The notes beneath the pieces were generated by a model. That model searched no databases and was not told the DNA's origin. It saw nothing but the letters and a program-made list of their open reading frames with translations. A DNA stretch of 64,000 nucleotides from an uncultured Chlorobiaceae bacterium (lineage in GTDB: Bacteria > Bacteroidota > Chlorobiia > Chlorobiales > Chlorobiaceae). The position numbers were made by a program, and so were the translations under genes. Each line of letters starts with the position of its first letter. Position 1 is the first letter of the stretch. The DNA lies in the NCBI GenBank assembly GCA_903882665.1, contig CAIRXW010000045.1:1-64000 (forward strand), in the 5' to 3' direction. Below, piece after piece: positions 1 through 7,232 of the stretch.

Positions 1-41
1 ACTTTGAGGCCCCTGCTTTTTCCATCAGTATCATCCCTCAT
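1..41 (-). CDS. Possible start of next gene of the integrative element (partial)
   Basis: An ATG at 41 on the minus strand overlaps the stop codon of the upstream HTH gene in an ATGA arrangement, and its frame stays open to the window edge (13 codons). A second ATG at 25, in another frame, has an AGGG box about eight bases upstream and also stays open. I cannot tell which is used. The overlap suggests an operon continuing leftward from the excisionase-like gene. Too short for a functional call. Confidence 0.25.
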   Translation of the reverse strand, partial: MRDDTDGKSRGLK

Positions 42-334
42 ACGCCCTCCTTTTTTTCAGTTTCCCCTTCAATCCATCCCGGAATTTCAGCAATCGGAAA
101 AAGCAACCTCCCCCCCGGCCCCTTGATATGCGGAATCTCACTATTCATGGTAAGCGCATAAATCCGGCTCTTGGATAAGCTGTAACCGTACACACTCTCC
201 ATGTACGACCGCAACGCCTCAACGGTAAAAAATTTCGGTTCCGGTTTCACCAAAAACTGCTCCGGAATTCGTACCGGTTTCTGTAAAAGCTCAACCTGTG
301 GTTTCATTTTTTTAGTCAATGTTTCTTGCTGCAT
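38..334 (-). CDS. Excisionase/AlpA-like small DNA-binding protein
   Basis: The product has 98 residues. Residues about 35-90 (FFTVEALRSYM, then LSKSRIYALTMNSEIPHI, GGRLLFPIAEIPGWI) look like the compact MerR/excisionase-type winged helix found in element-encoded excisionases and AlpA-like regulators: a helix-turn-helix, then a beta hairpin with GGRLLF, then a helix. The N-terminal 30 residues are basic and proline-containing. It lies about 590 bp downstream of, and on the same strand as, a tyrosine integrase. By analogy it would direct excision or regulate the element. The next frame overlaps its stop codon. No clear ribosome binding site precedes the start. The fold is read by eye; the role is inferred from context. 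Confidence 0.6.
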   Translation of the reverse strand: MQQETLTKKMKPQVELLQKPVRIPEQFLVKPEPKFFTVEALRSYMESVYGYSLSKSRIYALTMNSEIPHIKGPGGRLLFPIAEIPGWIEGETEKKEGV

Positions 335-398
335 TATATCTTATTTATTTGCCATGAAATACCTACTGTTTACTCTAAAAATAAAGAATAATCACTGA

Positions 399-870
399 GA
401 GAGTCATATGCAATAGTTTGGGGTGAGATAAAAACTTAAAGTGAAAAAAAATAAATACGTCACGTCAAACAGCGTTGTAAGCTCGTTTTTGTCATATTCT
501 AATACATAAAATTACGCTTAAAATCACGCTCAACATATACAGGCAATGCTTGCAACGTTGTTTAACATCGTGTAGAAAATCCACCATTGCGGACTTCTTC
601 TTTTTATTACACCATAAAAAACGTGATTATCACGTCTCGTTAATATTTTTTTTCTTAGAACAGAACAATATTTGAGAGAATTATTCATTTGCTCGAAATG
701 TTCCTGCTTTAAATCTTGCAATAAACCCGCATTGCCCTGCGCAAAACCCCCGTTTTCAAACCTCAGCAACGCACCCTGCTGGAAGTTTCTAGCGTCCGTT
801 ATGGTTACAATATCACTGCTTGCGTCCCCTCCGGCAATGGCATCTCACCCCCAATGCCTTATTTTCAGGC
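399..870. other. Non-coding or decayed stretch inside the integrative element
   Basis: A roughly 470-bp A+T-rich stretch between the integrase terminator and the excisionase-like gene. On the minus strand one frame is open from about 820 down to 530 and encodes a plausible-looking peptide (NGGFAQGNAGLLQDLKQEHF), but it has no good start codon: a TGA lies just upstream and the only internal start is TTG at 769. It may be the tail of a decayed element gene. I see no RNA gene or clear repeat here. Confidence 0.35.
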
Positions 871-897
871 AATAAAAAACCCGGCACAAACCGGGTT
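871..897 (-). terminator. Intrinsic terminator of the integrase gene
   Basis: A perfect 7-bp stem (AACCCGG at 878-884, CCGGGTT at 891-897) with a six-base loop. Read on the minus strand it is followed directly by TTTTTTATT (877-871). It begins 25 bp after the integrase stop codon, so it is placed to end that transcript. Confidence 0.85.
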
Positions 898-921
898 ATA
901 CAATAAAAATTTCCTTACCGC

Positions 922-2223
922 TCAAACCTCCAAAGCAAGCTCAACCGCCGTGAACTCCTTGCCATTGAACATATATTTTCCCTCCGCATTCAGCCCCAAT
1001 GAAAGAGCCTTGGCAACCTTTTCACCCTTTGCCTGAAGAGCTTCAGCAACGCTGCCCGGCTGAGTTGCAACGGCTGGCTGTGGCGGCACTATTTCCTCTT
1101 GTGTTGTTGCAATCATCTCTGGCAACAAGGCGACCGGTTGCGGCCTTGACGTTGACAACACAGCAATTCTCCCGACATCCGCCACCCGTTTTGAATCGGT
1201 CAATCGAGAATAGATTTGCGTTGTCGTTATGTTCTTGTGGCCCAGTTGCTTTCCGACCGCATAAAGATCTGAATCCGCCGATAACATGAGCGTTGCCATG
1301 GTGTGCCTCGCTGCATGAAAATGCAAACCCCATGATAACCCGGCATCCTTTCCCCACTGCGCAAGGACATCGCCAATCGTGTCACGGCATGGCAAAATAA
1401 ACACCTTGTCGCTGCCATCAGGAGCGAACAGAGTATGAAGGTTTTGTACCTCTTTAAGGATTGCTACCGCACTTTTTGAAAGTGGGCAATGTTCATACTG
1501 CCCGGTTTTTTTCTGCCGGTACTGAACAAACGGCGTACCATTCATAACAACAACCTGCGGCCAAGTCAATCGCTCAACATCAGACAACCGCAATCCAGAA
1601 AAGCATGAAAACAGGAAGGCAAATTTTACCATATCATCTTTGCAATAAAGCTTGTTGAGTAGCTCAAGCTCTTCAATGGTGCAAAAATGCCTCTCTATAT
1701 CAGTTTTCTTGATACCAGTAACCTTGCCAGTAAAATCTTCCCGGATATAACCCTCACGCCATGCGCGCTTTATTGCTGTTTTCAACACTCCCAGATAACT
1801 GCTCGCCGTATTCTGACAGATGGTATCACAATTCATCAAATGGTTCTTAAACTGCTCGAGCCACCCGGAATTAAGCGCTTCAAAAGGCACGACCGGCCCA
1901 GCAAAAGCAACAAGATGTTTCAGGGTGTTCGACTCAATCGTATATTTTTGTTTCTCCGTTATCGATCGGAAAAACTCCAAAAAATCAGCCCCCGACTTTG
2001 CCCGCCGACTGAACACCGCAGCCGCATCAAACTGCAAATCCTTCTCCATCTGCCTCGCCATATCCTGCGCCTGGGCTTTTGCCTCGTTGTATGCCTTCCT
2101 ATTTTTTGTATTTTCACGCAGCCCTGACTTCAAGGAGAACCGCCCATGATTTTTGTCGTAGACATCAAGGTAAAATGCGGTCTCACCTGAAGCCAATTTT
2201 CTCGCTCGAACATTTACACTCAT
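922..2223 (-). CDS. Tyrosine integrase of an integrative element
   Basis: A site-specific recombinase of the phage-integrase superfamily, 433 residues from the ATG at 2223. The longer frame reaching 2424 adds a hydrophobic, Cys-rich stretch unlike any integrase, so I reject that start. Residues about 1-75 look like an arm-type DNA-binding domain and 80-165 like a SAM-like core-binding domain. The catalytic domain follows: Arg212 in SGLRLSD, His303 and Arg306 in HAARHT, His329 in LGHKN, and Tyr338 in IYSRL as nucleophile. A C-terminal tail of about 95 residues, Pro/Gln-rich and then helical, is longer than usual. It resembles integrases of Bacteroidetes/Chlorobi genomic islands. The excisionase-like gene downstream and its own terminator indicate the end of an integrated element. 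No tRNA target is visible in the window. Confidence 0.92.
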   Translation of the reverse strand: MSVNVRARKLASGETAFYLDVYDKNHGRFSLKSGLRENTKNRKAYNEAKAQAQDMARQMEKDLQFDAAAVFSRRAKSGADFLEFFRSITEKQKYTIESNTLKHLVAFAGPVVPFEALNSGWLEQFKNHLMNCDTICQNTASSYLGVLKTAIKRAWREGYIREDFTGKVTGIKKTDIERHFCTIEELELLNKLYCKDDMVKFAFLFSCFSGLRLSDVERLTWPQVVVMNGTPFVQYRQKKTGQYEHCPLSKSAVAILKEVQNLHTLFAPDGSDKVFILPCRDTIGDVLAQWGKDAGLSWGLHFHAARHTMATLMLSADSDLYAVGKQLGHKNITTTQIYSRLTDSKRVADVGRIAVLSTSRPQPVALLPEMIATTQEEIVPPQPAVATQPGSVAEALQAKGEKVAKALSLGLNAEGKYMFNGKEFTAVELALEV

Positions 2224-2417
2224 TGCCGTTGTCTGTTTGTGTTCTAAAGCCGAATATCCTGTAACACGAACATCTTGTGTTTCAAAAACGTTACAAAAAA
2301 CGCAGTAATAAACCAAAATGAATAACAGTAAACAACAACAAGAAAAATAGGAAAAGTCTTCTTTTATAAGAAGATATGAAGGAAATAAAAGATATCGGTA
2401 AAGGATAAAATCAACTA

Positions 2418-2457
2418 CCGGCAAAAATTATTATCATGTCGCAAAAGTTTTTGCCGG
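2418..2457. repeat. Perfect 10-bp inverted repeat upstream of integrase and yjdM
   Basis: CCGGCAAAAA at 2418-2427 is repeated inverted as TTTTTGCCGG at 2448-2457 with 20 bp between. It sits between the divergent integrase and YjdM-like genes, right where the element should meet core chromosome. It could be a core recombination site, an operator or a transcribed hairpin; the sequence alone does not decide. Confidence 0.5.
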
Positions 2458-2479
2458 AAAATCTTGAAAAAGGAACACT

Positions 2480-2818
2480 ATGAGTGATTTGCCGAATTGT
2501 CCAAAATGTAACTCGGAATACACCTACGAGGTTGGTACCCTCTTGACCTGCCCTGAGTGTGCTCATGAATGGAGCAATTCGCCAGCCACTTTGTCGGCAA
2601 AAGCCCGAGTCTGGAAGGATGTGAATGGCACTATTTTGCAGGATGGTGATTCGGTGACGGTGATCAAGGATCTCAAGGTAAAGGGCTCGTCATCGGCGCT
2701 CAAGGGCGGCACGAAGGTGCGCAACATCCGCCTTATTGATGGTGATCATGATATTGACTGCAAGATCGAGGGCTTTGGAGCGATGCAATTGAAGTCGGAA
2801 TTTGTCAAGAAAGCCTGA
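2480..2818 (+). CDS. yjdM: YjdM/PhnA-family zinc-ribbon protein
   Basis: A 112-residue protein matching the full length of the YjdM (formerly PhnA) family. The N-terminus holds a zinc ribbon with two Cys pairs (CPKCNSEY at 7-14 and CPECAHEW at 24-31). The rest is the family's small beta-barrel ([16 protein letters not shown], then [17 protein letters not shown]). The family was once tied to phosphonate use, but its molecular role is unsettled. An AAAAGGAA box about eight bases upstream supports the ATG. It stands alone on the plus strand between the integrase and acylphosphatase genes and is probably the first core-chromosome gene after the element. Confidence 0.9.
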   Translation: MSDLPNCPKCNSEYTYEVGTLLTCPECAHEWSNSPATLSAKARVWKDVNGTILQDGDSVTVIKDLKVKGSSSALKGGTKVRNIRLIDGDHDIDCKIEGFGAMQLKSEFVKKA

Positions 2819-2835
2819 TACGATTCGTTATCTCT

Positions 2836-3111
2836 CTATATGATGACCTCAAATCGCTCAAGAGAGCTGTCGGGTTCTCGCTCTTCTTTCCGTATTGAGG
2901 TCACCATTGAGCGTGATGGCCCTCTTTTTGCCTGGCAGAGCAGCTCTTCGACGGCTTTTTCCGGGCCTTGTGCATCAATTTCCACAGTGCCGTCCAGACG
3001 ATTTTTTACCCAACCGCATAGCCTCAGCTCTTTTGCTTTTCGGTCGATAAACATCCTGAATCCGACACCTTGTACAGCACCTGTAACAATCAGGTGTACC
3101 CTTTTTTGCAT
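2836..3111 (-). CDS. acyP: Acylphosphatase
   Basis: A 91-residue acylphosphatase, which hydrolyses acyl phosphates such as carbamoyl or acetyl phosphate. The family signature VQGVGFRMFIDRKAKELRL is complete, with the phosphate-binding Arg, and the Asn of GWVKNRLDGTVEI is in place. I use the ATG at 3111, giving MQKRVHLIVTGAVQG as the usual family N-terminus; the frame stays open to 3243 but the extra residues are not family-like. The Shine-Dalgarno sequence is weak. It converges with yjdM with only 17 bp between the stop codons, so the two transcripts must overlap. Confidence 0.93.
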   Translation of the reverse strand: MQKRVHLIVTGAVQGVGFRMFIDRKAKELRLCGWVKNRLDGTVEIDAQGPEKAVEELLCQAKRGPSRSMVTSIRKEEREPDSSLERFEVII

Positions 3112-3249
3112 CAATATTGTTGGTTTTTGTTTTTTCTGAATGTGGTTTTTCAGTTTTAGAGCCGATCCTCTGTCTGGTAACAGTGACTTGTTTGAGCTTT
3201 GTCTGTATCTTGTATCGTATGGAATATAGGGAGCTGTGGCCATTACAAC

Positions 3250-3279
3250 AACAGGCCGCCCCCTGAAGAGCAGCCTGTT
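3250..3279 (-). terminator. Weak hairpin downstream of the DUF2934 gene
   Basis: AACAGGC at 3250-3256 pairs with GCCTGTT at 3273-3279 around a 16-base loop. On the minus strand it follows the DUF2934 stop codon by 24 bp, but only an interrupted run (TTGTTGTAAT) follows. It is a plausible but weak terminator. Confidence 0.4.
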
Positions 3280-3302
3280 AACATTGGTAAAGACAAAATG
3301 GT

Positions 3303-3449
3303 TCAGTTGTTAACATACTCTTCTGCTTCAAACCAGTCCTCCTTGTCTGCCCCGATTTTTTTGCCTTTCTCTTCCCAGAGGTAGTACGCCGCAAGTCTGA
3401 TCTGCTCTTCGTGCGATTCCGGGTTCGTATCGTTAGCTTTTTTTGACAT
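3303..3449 (-). CDS. DUF2934 small protein
   Basis: A 48-residue acidic protein. The pattern [17 protein letters not shown], then [11 protein letters not shown] is the full DUF2934 signature: one helix carrying I-R-x-x-A-Y-x-L-W-E, a short turn, then D-W-x-x-A-E. The family's function is unknown; the proteins are typically 40-90 residues and often lie near small stress-related genes. A longer frame over the same DNA encodes only low-complexity basic residues and is a shadow. A weak hairpin lies just downstream. Confidence 0.8.
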   Translation of the reverse strand: MSKKANDTNPESHEEQIRLAAYYLWEEKGKKIGADKEDWFEAEEYVNN

Positions 3450-3773
3450 GGTTGTACTTGTTTTGGTGATTGGATGATGGTGATTGTTAAAAAAACACTT
3501 GTCAACGCAACAATATCATCAATAAAAAGGTGCCTGTAAATCCCATAGATGCGGGATATGGTCTGGTTATTATGGGTTAGCAACTCTTCGATAAAGGGGA
3601 TTCTGGTTTTGATGTCGCCCTTTTTTTACGCTGTTCTTGATATATTTTATGATATTGATGGTGCTGTTGCTTACTGCGGCATAGAGACAAAATTGGAGAA
3701 GGAGCTCTTGCGGCAAAACCGTTTTGATTGTGAGTGATTTTTTTATTCTCAAGAGAGATTAATTCTGCGTGTT
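3450..3773. other. Intergenic region upstream of alanine dehydrogenase
   Basis: 324 bp with no convincing gene. Two short overlapping frames of about 60 codons on opposite strands (3549-3752) have no recognisable motif or ribosome binding site. It should contain the promoters of the divergently oriented DUF2934 and ald genes; I cannot assign the boxes confidently. Confidence 0.4.
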
Positions 3774-4877
3774 ATGAATATCGGAATCCCAAGGGAAATA
3801 AAAGTAAAAGAGAACAGGGTCTCCTGCACTCCGGCAGGTGTTCGTCATCTTGTCAGCGCTGGTCACCATGTTGTTGTTGAGCGTGGAGCAGGCAACAAAA
3901 GCGGCTTCAGTGATGAAAAGTTCAAGCGCTCAGGTGCAATCATTGCCTCTTCGGCAAAGGAGGTCTGGAACAATGAGCTTATTGTGAAGGTCAAGGAGCC
4001 GCTTGCCGAGGAGTTTGCATTTTTCCGGGAGGGCCAGATCCTCTTTACCTTTCTTCACCTTGCCAGTGCGCCTGATCTTGCCCGTCATTTGATCAAGTCC
4101 AAAGAAACCGCTATTGCCTACGAAACGGTTGAGCATGGTGGGCGTCTGCCCTTGCTGGCGCCCATGAGCGAAGTTGCCGGAAAAATGAGCATTATCATGG
4201 GCGGTTTTTATCTCGCAATTCATCAGGGTGGTGAGGGGAAACTGCTTGGTGGCCTTCCGGGAGTACTTCCTGCCAAGGTGCTGATTCTTGGAGGTGGTTC
4301 TGCCGGGACAAATGCAGCAAGGGCTGCCGCAGGTCTCGGAGCAGAGGTTACCATCATGGAGATTAATCAGGAGCGATTGCGTGAACTCGACAATTTGCTG
4401 CCGCCCCAGGTGCATACTCTCTACGCCAACGAACAGAATCTTGAGGAGATGCTTGCTGATGTTGATTTGATTGTTGGTGCGGTGCTGGTGACCGGTGCAA
4501 GTGCGCCGAAACTGTTGACGCGATCCATGCTTCAAAAAATGAAGCCAGGGAGTGTGATTGTCGATATTGCCATCGACCAGGGCGGCTGCTTCGAAACATC
4601 ACATCCCACCACACACGAAAATCCCGTTTTTGTAGAAGAGGGGATTATCCATTACTGCGTTGCCAATATGCCAGCCGCCTATCCCCGTACCTCCACTGAC
4701 GGGCTCACGGGAGCGACACTTCCTTACATCAGAAGAATTGCGGATCTTGGTCTTGAAAGTGCCATGGTGATGGTTCCCGGACTTTCGGGAGGGCTCAATA
4801 TATGGAATGGAGTGGTGACCCATAAAGAGGTTGCCCGCTCACTTGGCCTGCCTTTTCATGATAACCCTTTTATTTGA
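3774..4877 (+). CDS. ald: Alanine dehydrogenase
   Basis: Catalyses the reversible NAD-dependent oxidative deamination of L-alanine to pyruvate and ammonia. The 367-residue length is typical. The family N-terminus is clear (IGIPREIKVKENRVSCTPAG), followed by the catalytic Lys region (IVKVKEP) and the AYETVE segment. The Rossmann nucleotide-binding motif is VLILGGGSAGTNAARAAAGLGA at about residue 170, and the C-terminal signature DGLTGATLPYI is present. It converges with the cysteine desulfurase gene across a shared hairpin. Cysteine desulfurases release alanine, so an alanine-consuming enzyme beside the sulfur compartment operon may be more than chance, but the genes are not co-transcribed. 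Confidence 0.95.
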   Translation: MNIGIPREIKVKENRVSCTPAGVRHLVSAGHHVVVERGAGNKSGFSDEKFKRSGAIIASSAKEVWNNELIVKVKEPLAEEFAFFREGQILFTFLHLASAPDLARHLIKSKETAIAYETVEHGGRLPLLAPMSEVAGKMSIIMGGFYLAIHQGGEGKLLGGLPGVLPAKVLILGGGSAGTNAARAAAGLGAEVTIMEINQERLRELDNLLPPQVHTLYANEQNLEEMLADVDLIVGAVLVTGASAPKLLTRSMLQKMKPGSVIVDIAIDQGGCFETSHPTTHENPVFVEEGIIHYCVANMPAAYPRTSTDGLTGATLPYIRRIADLGLESAMVMVPGLSGGLNIWNGVVTHKEVARSLGLPFHDNPFI

Positions 4878-4915
4878 AACAAGGAGCTGTACGAACAGGA
4901 TGGCTCCTTGTTTCA
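4875..4915. terminator. Bidirectional hairpin between ald and the cysteine desulfurase gene
   Basis: A perfect 13-bp stem (TGAAACAAGGAGC at 4875-4887, GCTCCTTGTTTCA at 4903-4915) with a 15-base loop. The left arm begins with the ald stop codon. The gene converging from the right ends 20 bp away, so the hairpin probably ends transcription from both sides, although the T-tracts are poor. Confidence 0.65.
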
Positions 4916-4934
4916 GATTTGGCAACGCATCACT

Positions 4935-7148
4935 CTATCGGCGCTGGATGTGGTTGATCACCTCCGCAAGCCGGTCGATCTCCTCTTTGGTATTGTAAAA
5001 GGCGAGTGATGGCCGTATGGTACCCTCAACACCGAAGCGTCGTAACGAGGGCTGGGAGCAGTGGTGGCCGGTACGGACAGCAATGCCTTCGCGGTCGAGC
5101 AGTTTGCCGACCTCTTCGTTGGGGAGATTGTTGAGTACAAAGGAGAGGACTCCCACCTTGTTGCGAGCGGTGCCGATCATGCGCAGTCCCGGAATACCCT
5201 TCAGGCGCTCGGTACCGTACTCGGTCAGTTCATGCTCATAGCGGGCGATGTTGTCGAGCCCTATTTTGCGCACATAGTCGAGTGCTGCTCCAAGACCGAT
5301 GGCGTCGCCGATGGAGGGTGTTCCGGCTTCAAATTTTGCCGGTGGCTCGTTGTAGATGGTCTCTTCGAACCGTACGTCCTGGATCATGTTGCCGCCACCT
5401 TGCCATGGGGGCATGAGCTCAAGCAGCTCCCGTTTGCCGTAGACTACGCCGATACCGGTCGGAGCAAAGATTTTATGGCCTGAAAAGACAAAGAAATCGG
5501 CATCGAGATCCTGAACGTTGACCGGGATATGGGCCACCGACTGGGCACCATCGATGAGTACTTTGGCGTCAAACCGCTTGGCCAACTGTATCATCTCTCT
5601 GACCGGAAGAATGGTGCCAAGGCCGTTGGATGCCTGGGTCAGCGAGACAAACTTTGTGCGGGGCCCGAGCAGTTTGGTGTACTCTTCCATGATGATTTCA
5701 CCCCGGTCGTTGACTGGCACAACCTTGATGCGTGCTCCTCTTTCGTGTGCAACCATCTGCCAGGGCACAATATTGGCGTGGTGCTCAAGAATGGAGAGCA
5801 CAATCTCGTCACCTGGCTGAAGGAACTTTCGTCCCCAGGTTTGCGCCACCAGATTAATCCCTTCGGTGGTGCCACGGACATAGATGATCTCTGTTGCGGA
5901 GCCTGCACCGATGAATTGCCGGATTTTCTCGCGGGCCCCTTCGTAGGCGTCGGTTGCGCGGGCGGCAAGGGTGTGTGCACCACGGTGGATGTTGGAGTTG
6001 TCGGTGGCGTAGAAGTGCGCAACGGCGTTGATGACGCTGAGTGGTTTCTGTGTTGTTGCGGCATTGTCGAACCAGACCAGATCTTTGCCGTGAATCTTTT
6101 GGTGCAGTACCGGAAAGTCCTTGCGTATGGTGGCGACGTTAAACCCTTCAGGCTGGTGCAGCGGTGGCTGCGGCTCACGCAGAAAATAGTAGGGCTCTGC
6201 GGGGACTGCGGGCAAACTGAAGGGCAACGGTCTGCTGCCCGGCGTTTGATGAGTTTCGTTTGGCCAGACCGGAGCTGGCGCTTTTCCGGGCAGTTCAGGC
6301 GGAGTAGGCGATGAGAGGTCAGCGGTTTCCGGGAAAGGGAGTTGTGAAACATCTCCTGATTGCAGGTTCGGTATACCGCGAAGGGAGCGAAATACGGCTT
6401 CCAGATCAGGGCTTCCCTGTTCCTGTTCAAACGTTCGGTAGAGCTGTGCGCCGTAGCATTGACCGTCCGCAGGTATGCCAGTCGAATTTGGCCGTTCGGG
6501 AAGCTGCTCCTGCAACTGGTTGGCGGAAAAAGCCTCAGGGGTGACAGCCTTCGGGGTCAGGCTCTGATGGGCAGTTGTTGTCGGTATGGGGTCTTGAGCC
6601 GCAGCATAGAGCAGGTTGAAGGAAAACTCATCTTCAGCAGGAAGACCGCCGTTCAGTGTGTTGAAAAATGGTGCAATGTTTTCAGCGTCATCCGGTTTCG
6701 ACGGCAGTGTACGCTGTATGAACTGGTCGAGTCCGTGTGAGCCATCCTTATTGTCGGAATAGTTCTGCTGTTCGGTCAGTTTATTGGCGTGATGGCCGAG
6801 TGGTTCCGGGTTTTTTTCTGGGGTGGCGGCAAGAAAATAGTAATCATGCTCTGGTTGAGCAGGGACTTCGTCAGAAAACCAGGGGAGAGCGGGGTGCTGG
6901 GGTAATTCTTGTGTCGGGAGATGATTGCCGCTATCCCATCTGCCCGGTTCATCGCCAGGAGATTTTTTATCACTTATGGATGCAGCAAGAGAGGATGGAG
7001 CATCTGCGGCATCGGTTTCATATCTTGGCGCAGTGCCAGCTTCAGGCAGTTCATTGAACAGACGGCTTGCAAGCTGTGCAATGAACACCGGACTGATGAT
7101 ATCACTTCCGATTCCTGGTATGTTTGGTTGCTCATGGTGATTTGGCAT
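4935..7148 (-). CDS. Encapsulin cargo cysteine desulfurase with long disordered N-terminal domain
   Basis: 737 residues. From about 335 it is a complete type II (SufS-like) cysteine desulfurase: VWFDNAATTQKP at 358-369, the PLP Lys559 in FSGHK, the catalytic Cys697 in RTGHHCSQPS, and RPSLAFYNT near the end. It converts L-cysteine to L-alanine and enzyme-bound persulfide. The first 335 residues have no desulfurase counterpart: rich in Pro, Ser, Glu and Gln, they look disordered, with short hydrophobic islands (DIISPVFIAQLASRLFNEL at 17-35) and a repeated Tyr-Tyr-Phe-Leu motif at 103-106 and 320-323. Long unstructured N-terminal domains of this kind load desulfurases into family 2 encapsulins. 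It is the last gene of the cysK-encapsulin-desulfurase operon, 84 bp behind the shell gene. Cargo identity is inference from family knowledge and adjacency. Confidence 0.93.
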   Translation of the reverse strand: MPNHHEQPNIPGIGSDIISPVFIAQLASRLFNELPEAGTAPRYETDAADAPSSLAASISDKKSPGDEPGRWDSGNHLPTQELPQHPALPWFSDEVPAQPEHDYYFLAATPEKNPEPLGHHANKLTEQQNYSDNKDGSHGLDQFIQRTLPSKPDDAENIAPFFNTLNGGLPAEDEFSFNLLYAAAQDPIPTTTAHQSLTPKAVTPEAFSANQLQEQLPERPNSTGIPADGQCYGAQLYRTFEQEQGSPDLEAVFRSLRGIPNLQSGDVSQLPFPETADLSSPTPPELPGKAPAPVWPNETHQTPGSRPLPFSLPAVPAEPYYFLREPQPPLHQPEGFNVATIRKDFPVLHQKIHGKDLVWFDNAATTQKPLSVINAVAHFYATDNSNIHRGAHTLAARATDAYEGAREKIRQFIGAGSATEIIYVRGTTEGINLVAQTWGRKFLQPGDEIVLSILEHHANIVPWQMVAHERGARIKVVPVNDRGEIIMEEYTKLLGPRTKFVSLTQASNGLGTILPVREMIQLAKRFDAKVLIDGAQSVAHIPVNVQDLDADFFVFSGHKIFAPTGIGVVYGKRELLELMPPWQGGGNMIQDVRFEETIYNEPPAKFEAGTPSIGDAIGLGAALDYVRKIGLDNIARYEHELTEYGTERLKGIPGLRMIGTARNKVGVLSFVLNNLPNEEVGKLLDREGIAVRTGHHCSQPSLRRFGVEGTIRPSLAFYNTKEEIDRLAEVINHIQRR

Positions 7149-7232
7149 AAGTACAAGAGTAATCTAAAGAGAGGGCCTCTTCCGTGAAACAGAATCAAGG
7201 GTCTCTCTCTTTAGTAGTTTATTGTCGCTGTT

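Noticed and set aside
922-2424. Longer integrase start at 2424
   Set aside because: The extra 67 residues are hydrophobic and Cys-rich, lack family similarity and run into the inverted repeat; the ATG at 2223 gives the expected arm-binding N-terminus.
5529-6430. Two long open frames (about 260 codons) opposite to or out of frame with the cargo desulfurase
   Set aside because: The desulfurase reading frame has all catalytic motifs and continues through its disordered N-terminus; the alternatives are codon-bias shadows.
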